Source: LGRD01 sp031382215 (GTDB lineage: Bacteria > Pseudomonadota > Gammaproteobacteria > Burkholderiales > Burkholderiaceae_C). Taken from it: 64,000 nt of DNA. The number at the start of each line of letters is the position of its first letter. Positions within the stretch are counted from its first letter, which is position 1. Under the pieces are notes generated by a model. It saw only the letters and a list, made by a program, of their open reading frames with translations, did no database searches and was not told the origin of the DNA. A program made the translations under genes and the position numbers. Shown in pieces: positions 57,789-64,000 of this stretch. The DNA is taken from NCBI GenBank assembly GCA_031382215.1, contig JANMYQ010000360.1:11598-75597 (forward strand), in the 5' to 3' direction.

Positions 57789-58861
57789 CAGAGAACTCCT
57801 CGGGACGTCGTCGACAACATTGAAAGCAGCGTTTCAGCGGGCCGCAGCGCGCCGACCTCGATGCCGTTCCAGTTGCTCATGCGTGGGTGGCTGAGCGAGT
57901 GCATCAGCGCGGCGTCGCCATCGTCGAGCCCGACAAAGGCTTCGATCAGCGCTGCCATCACCACCTCGGCGGCGCGGGCCGTGTTGCCGTCGTCGATCTT
58001 GATCGCCACGCCGAGACCGCGCTGCGGCAAGGCAGCGCAATAAACGCCTTCGGCGCCGACCTTGCAGAACACGCGCTCGCCCAGGCGCTGCATCACCTGG
58101 GTATCGAAACGGTCGGTGCCGGCCACCATGAAGGGCGCCTTGGCCACCGCCTGGCGCAGGCGTTTGGCGGCACGGGCGTGGCCCTCGCTCAGGCCCGTGG
58201 CGGTGGCCACGCGCGCGAACGCAAGCGCCAGGTTTCGCAGCGGAATGCCGAAGGTGGGGATCGAACAACCATCGACACCGCGCGCCGCGCGGGCCAGGTC
58301 GAAGCCGGTGGCGGCTTGCAGCGCACCCGTCACTTCGCGCATGACCGGGTGCTCGGGCGCCACGTAGCCGCGTGCGTACTGGCGCAGGTTCAGGCTGCCG
58401 TTGCCGCCAGCGCCGCCGTGCAGCGCGCACGCCAGGCACAGGAAGCCAGCGTGTTTGCCCGAGCAGTTGTTGTTCAGCGCGTCGGGTGGGCGGCCCTGCA
58501 CGGCCAGTGCGCCCACGTCGGCCTCACGCTTGGGCGGGTGCGTGCCGCACTCCAGCGCGGCCAGGTCCAGCCCGGCCTTGGCCAGCATGCGTGCCACGAC
58601 CTGCGTGTGCGCGGGTTCGCCGTTGTGCGATGCGCAGGCGATGGCCAGTTCTTCGTCGTTCAGGCCGAGCCGGTCGGCCGCACCGCTTGACACCAGCGGC
58701 AGGGCCTGCAGCACTTTCACGGCCGAGCGGGCGAAGATCGGGCGTTCGATGTCGCCGATGCTCGCGACCGTCGCGCCGTCGGCGTCAAGCACGGCCAGCG
58801 CACCGCGGTGGCGCGACTCGACCGTGTCGCCACGCAGCACTTCCACAAGGATCGGGTTCAT
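57788..58861 (-). CDS. L-asparaginase, Rhizobium ReAV-type (asparaginase II)
   Basis: A 357-residue asparaginase of the class found in Rhizobium etli (not the E. coli AnsA/AnsB fold). It has ARSAVKVLQALPLVSSGAAD with the Ser-x2-Lys pair, ACASHNGEPAHTQVVARML, and NNNCSGKHAGFLCLA with the metal/lysine-linked Cys-Ser-Gly-Lys motif; GVDGCSIPTFGIPL and KVGAEGVYCAALP follow. It should hydrolyse asparagine to aspartate and ammonia. The start is ATG 58861; a longer upstream frame to 59251 runs antisense to the DUF429 gene and is not used. Confidence 0.92.
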   Translation of the reverse strand: MNPILVEVLRGDTVESRHRGALAVLDADGATVASIGDIERPIFARSAVKVLQALPLVSSGAADRLGLNDEELAIACASHNGEPAHTQVVARMLAKAGLDLAALECGTHPPKREADVGALAVQGRPPDALNNNCSGKHAGFLCLACALHGGAGGNGSLNLRQYARGYVAPEHPVMREVTGALQAATGFDLARAARGVDGCSIPTFGIPLRNLALAFARVATATGLSEGHARAAKRLRQAVAKAPFMVAGTDRFDTQVMQRLGERVFCKVGAEGVYCAALPQRGLGVAIKIDDGNTARAAEVVMAALIEAFVGLDDGDAALMHSLSHPRMSNWNGIEVGALRPAETLLSMLSTTSRGVL

Positions 58862-58949
58862 CGCGCGCGCTTTCGAATGTTGCCGGGTTGCCGTTGGCAG
58901 ACTGTAGCTTGCCGGGCGCTGGCGATGTCTCGGCGACAATCGTTTTCGA

Positions 58950-59843
58950 ATGTTCCCCCGGCCCTTGCGCGTAGTGCTGGCCGACACGCCACCGCGCCGA
59001 ATGGACCCGAACCCCCGCCACTTCCCCCTGCTCGCCGGCATCGACTTCACCAGCCGACCCACGCCACGCAAACCCATCACGGTGGCGCTGGGGCGCATGG
59101 AGCGCGGCGTGGTGCGGCTCGACCGGATCGAGGAACACACGAGCTTCGAGGGCTTCAGTGCGTGGCTGAAGAGCCCTGGCCCTTGGCTCGGCGCCTTCGA
59201 CTTTCCATTCGGCCTGCCGCGTGAACTGGTGCTGGAGCTGGGCTGGCCCACGCAGTGGCTGGAGTTGATGCGCCACTACGCGCAACTCTCGCGCGAGCAG
59301 GTCCGTGCCACCTTCGCTGCCTTCTGCGATGCCCGCCCGGCCGGGCACAAGTTTGCGCATCGCGCCTGCGACATCCCGGCCGGCTCGTCGCCGTCGATGA
59401 AGTGGGTCAACCCGCCGGTGGCTTACATGCTGCATGCCGGCGTGCCCTTGTTGATCGAGGCCGGCGTGCATCTGCCCGGCCTGCATGCCGGCGATACGAC
59501 CCGAGTGGCGCTCGAAGGCTACCCCGGCCTGCTGGCGCGCGAGCTGCTGGGCACCCGCTCGTACAAGAGCGACGACAAGGCCAAGCAGACGCCCGAGCGG
59601 CTGATCGCCCGCAAGGACCTGCTCGAAGCGCTGGAGCAAGGCCGCACCCGCCTGGCGCTGCGCCTGCGCCTGAGCCACGCGCAGCGCGACGCGCTGGTGG
59701 CCGACGCATCGGGAGACCGGCTCGACGCCGTGCTGTGCCTGGTGCAGGCGGCCTGGGCGAGCGAGCGTGAACACTTCGGACTGCCGGCCGTCATCGACCC
59801 GCTGGAGGGCTGGATCGTCACCGCACCGGCCACGCCGCGATGA
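58950..59843 (+). CDS. DUF429 domain protein
   Basis: The 297-residue product belongs to DUF429, an RNase-H-like fold family of unknown role: LLAGIDFTSRPTPRKPITVA, GAFDFPFGLPRELV, VALEGYPGLLARELLG, then SYKSDDKAKQTPERL and GDRLDAVLCLVQAAW. The conserved aspartates are present. The start may be ATG 58950 or ATG 59001, since family proteins begin shortly before the GIDFTS motif; a GACAAT -10 at 58935-58940 allows either. Its end overlaps the convergent phosphatase gene. Confidence 0.85.
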   Translation: MFPRPLRVVLADTPPRRMDPNPRHFPLLAGIDFTSRPTPRKPITVALGRMERGVVRLDRIEEHTSFEGFSAWLKSPGPWLGAFDFPFGLPRELVLELGWPTQWLELMRHYAQLSREQVRATFAAFCDARPAGHKFAHRACDIPAGSSPSMKWVNPPVAYMLHAGVPLLIEAGVHLPGLHAGDTTRVALEGYPGLLARELLGTRSYKSDDKAKQTPERLIARKDLLEALEQGRTRLALRLRLSHAQRDALVADASGDRLDAVLCLVQAAWASEREHFGLPAVIDPLEGWIVTAPATPR

Positions 59844-60387
59844 ACTCGCGTTGTTCGTCGGTCTCGGGCGACTGCAGCACGTGGATGCGTTTGGCCATCA
59901 CCTGCCACTTGTGGCGGATGACCGCGAAGGCTTGATCGGCGCCGAGGCCCTGCTCGCGCAGGAAACAACCGACCACCGTGCCGGTGCGGCCGATGCCGGC
60001 GCGGCAGTGCACATAGACCGTGCCGCCTGAGGCCAGCGCTGCGTCGATGGCCGCGAGCGTGCCGCGCATGCCCGCCATCGATGGCACGCCGAAGTCGGCC
60101 ACCGAATGGCGCTGCGCGCTCGCCACCACGCCGCGCGCGGCACCGGCCTGTGCCAGCTCGGCGGCATACGCGGGCAGGGCTTCGCTCTCGTGCGTGAGGT
60201 CGATGCAGTGCGTCACGCCGGCATCGAGCAGCGCCTGCATCTGGCGCTCCCGGAGGCGCGGTTCGTCGTCCGCCGGGTAGTGGCCGGCCAGCACGCGGCC
60301 CGGCACCAGCCAGTAGCAGTTGGCGTGCGGGCGCGGCTGTGCATCGCCGGGGGCGGTGAACTGAGTGGCGTTGAACTTTGTCAGCAC
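59818..60387 (-). CDS. Dual-specificity/tyrosine phosphatase-like protein
   Basis: A phosphatase of the cysteine-based superfamily: the P-loop VYVHCRAGIGRTGTVVG has the C-x5-R motif, and the general-acid region lies in SVADFGVPSM. WLVPGRVLAGHYPADDEP and GVTHCIDLTHESE are typical of cyanobacterial and proteobacterial DSP-like proteins. The start is uncertain; GTG 60387 gives 189 residues, and an in-frame upstream codon at 60459 is less likely. Substrate unknown. Confidence 0.83.
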   Translation of the reverse strand: MLTKFNATQFTAPGDAQPRPHANCYWLVPGRVLAGHYPADDEPRLRERQMQALLDAGVTHCIDLTHESEALPAYAAELAQAGAARGVVASAQRHSVADFGVPSMAGMRGTLAAIDAALASGGTVYVHCRAGIGRTGTVVGCFLREQGLGADQAFAVIRHKWQVMAKRIHVLQSPETDEQREFIAAWPVR

Positions 60388-60479
60388 GATGCGAGCAGTG
60401 TGCCAAACCCGCTGTCGGCAGTCACGCTTCTTGCTAGCGTTTACCCCGGTTGGACACACGCACCGGAAGGGGGCCCACG

Positions 60480-62738
60480 ATGCTCAGAACGTTCCCGCAC
60501 CGGGCAGGGCGGCTGCGCCTGTGCGCGTTGGCCATCGGTTGCGTCTGCCTGATGGGCGCGTGCGGCGGCGCTGCCGAACGAGGTGCATCGCGCGATCTGC
60601 ACGCTGTGCACGCTGCCGGTGCGGGCCGCGTGCACGCCCTCATGGTGGATGCGCCGGCCGAGCCGCAGCCGGTGCAGGTGCCAGTTCCGGTGCCGGTGCC
60701 GGCGCCCGATTCCACGCCGCCCGCGGCCCCTATTCCGCGTGCACCGCTGATCGGCGTGAACATCCACGCCGGCGGCGGCAACCCGCAGGCCAACCAGAAG
60801 CTCGCCGACGTGATGGCGCAGCGCCGCCTGACCAGCGCGCGTATGGACTTCACGCCCACGGCCGATGTGGCCGACTTCCGCGACCAGGTGCAACGCCTGA
60901 CGGCGCGCGGCATCGCGGCCGAGGTCAGCCTGCAGACCTCGTACCAGTGGGACCATTCCTGCCCGCAGGCGCTGGCCACGGTCGAGCAGGACGCCCGCGA
61001 CCAGACCGTCGTGCTGGTCGAACGCATCATGGACGTGGTGCACGACTTCGAGCTGCTGAACGAAGTGCACTTGCGCAAGGACACGGGGGCCCAGGTGCCG
61101 CCGTACCAGGGCACGCCGGCCGCAGGTTATGCCGGTGCGCCGTGCTACCGCACGCTGGCCGCGGTGCTGCACGGCATGAGCCGGGCGATCGTCGACTTGC
61201 GCGAGGCGAGCGGCCTCCCGCTGAAGATCATCCTCGGCACCGTGTCGAACGACTTCGGCTTTCTGAGCTTCATGGAGCAGCAGGGCGTGGTGTTCGACGT
61301 GGTCGGCTATCACGCCTATCCGCGCGTGGAGCAGGCCTTGCTGAACGACGACCTGTGGTACGGCTTGGGCGGCGCGCTGGCGCAACTGGCCAAGTTCAAA
61401 CGGCCGGTGCGCATCAACGAATTCAACTGCGGTGAGATCTACACCGCAGGTTATGAGAACCGCAGCGACCAGCCGGTGACACGGGCCTGCCTGGCCAGCG
61501 TCCAGAAGCACCTGCGCAGCCTGCTGACGCAGAACGTGGTCGAACTCGAATCGATCCACGCCTACGAGCTGCTCGACCGGCCCGAGCAGCCAGTGCCTGA
61601 AAACCGCTTCGGGCTGATGCAGGATCTGGACACTCCCAAACTGCACCTGGCCTTGTATTCGGCCTTCGCCGGGGGGGTGGTGTCAATCGCCGAGCGGCGC
61701 CAGCTCAACGCGCTCGGGTTAATGGGGCGCGCCGCGCGGGTCGGCGTGAACATCCATGCCGGAGGCGGCAATCCGATCGACAACCAGCGCGTGGCCGACG
61801 TGATGGCGCAGCGCCGCCTGGCCAGCGCGCGCATGGACTTCACGCCCGCGACCGACGTGGCGAATTTTCGCGACCAGGTGCAGCGTTTGCACGCGCTCGG
61901 CATCAGCGCCGAGACCAGCCTGCAGACCTCGTACCAATGGCGCCACGACTGTCCGCAGGAGCTGGCCTTCGTCGAGCAAGACGCGCACGACCAGACCGTG
62001 CTGATGTTGCAGGGCATCGTGGACCTCGTGCACGACTTCGAGCTGCTCCACGAGGTGAGCCTGCGCAAGGACACGTCTGCACAAGTGCCCCCCTACAAAG
62101 GCACACCGGCCGCGGGTTACGCCGATTCGCCCTGCTACCGCAGCCTGGCCGCGGTGTTGCGCGGCATGAGCCGCGCCATCGTCGCGCAGCGCGAGGCCTC
62201 GGGTCTGCCGCTGAAGATCATCCTCGGCACGGTGTCGAACGACTTCGGCTTCCTCGAGTTCATGCAGCAGCAGGGCGTGGTGTTCGACGTGGTCGGCTAC
62301 CACGCCTACCCGTGGGCCACGCACGCGCTGCTGGGCGAAGACCGCTGGTACGGCGCCGACGGCGCGCTGGCGTCACTGGCCGCGTTCGGGCTGCCGGTGC
62401 GCATCAACGCCTTCAACTGCGGCGAGATCTTCAAGCCGGGTTACGACGACAGTGCCCTGCTGAGCGGCCCGCCGACCGGGGATGCGAACGCCTGCCTGGC
62501 GGCGGTGCACAAGCACCTGGCGCACCTGCTGGCGCAAACGGTGGTGCCGCTGGAAGTGATCCACGCCTACGAGTTGACCGACCGGAGCAGTGAGCCGGCG
62601 CCGGGCGACCGCTTCGGCCTGATGGTCAGCCTGGACCGCCCCAAGCTGCTGCTGGCGCTGTTCGCGGCCTATGCCGGCGGCTTCGTGTCGGCCGCCGAGC
62701 GGCTGCTGCTCGACGCGCTCGGCCTGGCAGCGCCCTGA
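60480..62738 (+). CDS. Lipoprotein with two tandem glycoside-hydrolase-like TIM-barrel domains
   Basis: A 752-residue exported lipoprotein (signal with MGAC near residues 22-25, then a Pro/Val linker with PVPVPVPAP). Two copies of one domain of about 330 residues follow, from residues 92 and 422, each starting GVNIHAGGGNP. They look like clan-A glycosidase barrels. Copy 1 has LLNEVHL with Asn194-Glu195 (acid/base position) and RINEFNCGE with Glu314 (nucleophile position). In copy 2 these are His524-Glu525 and Ala644. I infer an active first domain and an inactive second one. Family and substrate not identified. Confidence 0.75.
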   Translation: MLRTFPHRAGRLRLCALAIGCVCLMGACGGAAERGASRDLHAVHAAGAGRVHALMVDAPAEPQPVQVPVPVPVPAPDSTPPAAPIPRAPLIGVNIHAGGGNPQANQKLADVMAQRRLTSARMDFTPTADVADFRDQVQRLTARGIAAEVSLQTSYQWDHSCPQALATVEQDARDQTVVLVERIMDVVHDFELLNEVHLRKDTGAQVPPYQGTPAAGYAGAPCYRTLAAVLHGMSRAIVDLREASGLPLKIILGTVSNDFGFLSFMEQQGVVFDVVGYHAYPRVEQALLNDDLWYGLGGALAQLAKFKRPVRINEFNCGEIYTAGYENRSDQPVTRACLASVQKHLRSLLTQNVVELESIHAYELLDRPEQPVPENRFGLMQDLDTPKLHLALYSAFAGGVVSIAERRQLNALGLMGRAARVGVNIHAGGGNPIDNQRVADVMAQRRLASARMDFTPATDVANFRDQVQRLHALGISAETSLQTSYQWRHDCPQELAFVEQDAHDQTVLMLQGIVDLVHDFELLHEVSLRKDTSAQVPPYKGTPAAGYADSPCYRSLAAVLRGMSRAIVAQREASGLPLKIILGTVSNDFGFLEFMQQQGVVFDVVGYHAYPWATHALLGEDRWYGADGALASLAAFGLPVRINAFNCGEIFKPGYDDSALLSGPPTGDANACLAAVHKHLAHLLAQTVVPLEVIHAYELTDRSSEPAPGDRFGLMVSLDRPKLLLALFAAYAGGFVSAAERLLLDALGLAAP
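60753..62720 (+). repeat. Tandem direct duplication, unit about 990 bp
   Basis: Segments beginning at 60753 and 61743 are in register at an offset of exactly 990 bases for most of their length (for example the CTGAAGATCATCCTCGGCAC block at 61221 and 62211). The two copies are strongly similar at DNA level, so the duplication is moderately recent or kept alike by conversion. Confidence 0.85.
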
Positions 62739-62751
62739 GATCAAGCGCCCA

Positions 62752-63507
62752 TCAGTGCGCCAGGATCTTGGACAGGAAGTCGCGCGTGCGCTCGCTCTTC
62801 GGGTGGTGGAAGAACTCTTCCGGCGTGTTCTCCTCGACGATCTGCCCGTGGTCCATGAAGATCACGCGGTCGGCCACCGAGCGGGCAAAACCCATTTCGT
62901 GCGTCACGCACAACATGGTGATGCCTTGCTGGGCCAGCTCCTTCATCACGTCGAGCACCTCGTTGATCATCTCCGGGTCGAGCGCCGAGGTCGGTTCGTC
63001 GAACAGCATGATCTTGGGCGTGAGGCACAGCGCGCGCGCGATCGCCACACGCTGTTGCTGGCCGCCTGACAACTGCAGCGGGTACTTGGCGGCCTGCTCT
63101 TCGATGCGCACACGTTTGAGCTGCTGCATCGCGCGTTCTTCGGCCTCTTTCTTCGGCAGCTTGCCAACCCACATCGGCGCCAAGGTCAGGTTCTGCAGCA
63201 CCGTCAGGTGCGGGAACAGGTTGAACTGCTGGAACACCATGCCGACGGTCTGGCGGATCGCGTCGATGGCTTTCACGTCGTCGCTGAGTTCGGTGCCGTC
63301 GACCACCAGCCGGCCTTCCTGGTGTTCTTCGAGCCGGTTGATGCAGCGGATCAAGGTCGACTTGCCCGAACCCGACGGGCCGCAGATCACGATGCGTTCA
63401 CCCTTGGCCACTGAAAGGTGAATGTCACGCAGCACGTGGAAGTTGCCGAACCACTTGTTGACCTTGTCGAACTCGATGATCGGAGTGGATGTCGAAGCGT
63501 CGCTCAT
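62752..63507 (-). CDS. Polar amino-acid ABC transporter ATP-binding protein
   Basis: A 251-residue GlnQ/GltL-type ATPase. Walker A is ICGPSGSGKSTLIRC, the Q-loop VFQQFNLFPHLT, the signature LSGGQQQRVAIARAL and Walker B IMLFDEPTSALDPE, with the switch His in TMLCVTHEMGFA. It drives amino-acid import (glutamate/aspartate or glutamine class). ATG 63507 overlaps the permease stop by ATGA. The permease is next upstream; a binding protein gene would be expected outside the window. Confidence 0.94.
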   Translation of the reverse strand: MSDASTSTPIIEFDKVNKWFGNFHVLRDIHLSVAKGERIVICGPSGSGKSTLIRCINRLEEHQEGRLVVDGTELSDDVKAIDAIRQTVGMVFQQFNLFPHLTVLQNLTLAPMWVGKLPKKEAEERAMQQLKRVRIEEQAAKYPLQLSGGQQQRVAIARALCLTPKIMLFDEPTSALDPEMINEVLDVMKELAQQGITMLCVTHEMGFARSVADRVIFMDHGQIVEENTPEEFFHHPKSERTRDFLSKILAH

Positions 63508-64000
63508 TGGCGTCGGGTCCCGGTGTTGAGGTGGCTTTCGACCCACCGGCTGTAGCGCGACATCGCGTAGCAGAACACGAAGTAGATCGCCGCGACGAAG
63601 AGCTGGCCTTCGAAGAAGAACTTGCGCCAGTTCGCGTCGCCCAGCGCCAGTTGCAGCGCGCCGGTCAGGTCGTACAGGCTCACGATGGTGACGAGCGAGG
63701 TGTCTTTGAACGCCCCGATGAAGGTGTTCATAATGGCCGGCACCACCAGCCGCAGCGCCTGCGGCAGCACCACCATCAGGCAAGTCTGCCAGTAGCCCAG
63801 ACCAAGCGCCTGCGCCGCTTCGACCTGGCCTTTGGGCAAGGCCTGCAGCCCGCCGCGCACCACCTCGGCCAGGTAGGCGGCGGTGAACAAGGTCATGCCC
63901 ACCAGCACGCGCACCAGCACGTCGATCGTGGTGCCCTGCGGCATGAACAGCGGGAACATGAACGAGGCCATGAACAGCACCGAGATCAACGGCACGCCGC
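63504..64000 (-). CDS. Amino-acid ABC transporter permease, 5' end outside window
   Basis: The visible 165 or so C-terminal residues of a HisM/GltK-type permease, open to the right edge of the window. It has TLFTAAYLAEVVRGGLQALP and GQVEAAQALGLGYWQTCLMV, the EAA loop that docks to the ATPase, then LPQALRLVVPAIMNTFIGAF and KDTSLVTIVSLYDL. Membrane helices are apparent. Works with the ATPase encoded immediately downstream. Confidence 0.93.
   Translation of the reverse strand, partial: GVPLISVLFMASFMFPLFMPQGTTIDVLVRVLVGMTLFTAAYLAEVVRGGLQALPKGQVEAAQALGLGYWQTCLMVVLPQALRLVVPAIMNTFIGAFKDTSLVTIVSLYDLTGALQLALGDANWRKFFFEGQLFVAAIYFVFCYAMSRYSRWVESHLNTGTRRQ

Overview
The window is G+C-rich DNA from the chromosome of a betaproteobacterium, most likely Burkholderiales of the Rubrivivax/Leptothrix/Ideonella type (inference from gene content: ubiE next to a DUF971 gene, ubiJ-ubiB, FmdB-DUF502-aspS-nudB-EEP-clsB, and an EpsD/E/F/G plus exosortase B cluster). 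I saw no rRNA, tRNA, transposase, phage or CRISPR array.

Layout. (1) 1-3.5 kb: the tail of a secreted protein with a (Pro-Ala)n hexanucleotide repeat, a DUF971 gene, a GSU2403-type nucleotidyltransferase-fold gene with a perfect inverted repeat on its promoter, and ubiE. (2) 3.6-5.1 kb: two divergent PEP-CTERM protein genes sharing an intergenic region with a perfect CCCTAATTAGGG palindrome. (3) 5.4-10.4 kb: a tight exopolysaccharide (EPS) export operon, epsD-epsE-epsF-epsG-xrtB. (4) 10.4-27 kb: the variable glycan-building block: 2OG oxygenase, Wzy-type polymerase, Wzx-type flippase, eight glycosyltransferases, acyl/acetyl-transferases, an FkbM methyltransferase, and a WecG-type transferase fused to a STAS domain. 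Several parts are visibly A+T-richer and two genes are inverted, so the block looks like a mosaic. (5) 26.4-33.8 kb: PA14 and DUF1996 genes, two further PEP-CTERM genes, higBA, a Fic protein gene, epsI (the exosortase B partner, 21 kb from xrtB), and a decayed Uma2 gene. (6) 33.8-37.4 kb: DUF2788, DUF2189, ProQ, a cytochrome c and an intact Uma2 gene. (7) 43.8 down to 37.5 kb, minus strand: a second EPS operon, epsB-epsL-galE-fcl-manC. (8) 43.8-64 kb: housekeeping genes (ubiJ-ubiB, a polyamine-binding protein, FmdB/DUF502/aspS/nudB/EEP/clsB, a ligase-associated exonuclease and ATP-dependent ligase, asparaginase, a duplicated-domain lipoprotein, an amino-acid ABC transporter). Two toxin-antitoxin pairs sit inside otherwise ordinary operons here.

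How the genes work together: EpsB starts a lipid-linked repeat unit; the glycosyltransferases extend it using sugars from ManC, Fcl and GalE; flippase and polymerase move and polymerise it; EpsF/EpsG set chain length; EpsE and probably EpsL carry it across the outer membrane. XrtB with EpsI would process the four PEP-CTERM proteins encoded around the locus, linking protein sorting to the EPS matrix. The most unusual points are the 386-base control region before the PEP-CTERM gene at 32583 (two copies of a 24-base palindrome, a sigma-54-like promoter, and a leader that can fold so that the ribosome site is paired), the WecG-STAS fusion, a Phd-type antitoxin with a CcdA-like tail paired with CcdB, a Fic protein with a changed active-site motif, and a tandem-domain lipoprotein whose second copy has lost its predicted nucleophile.
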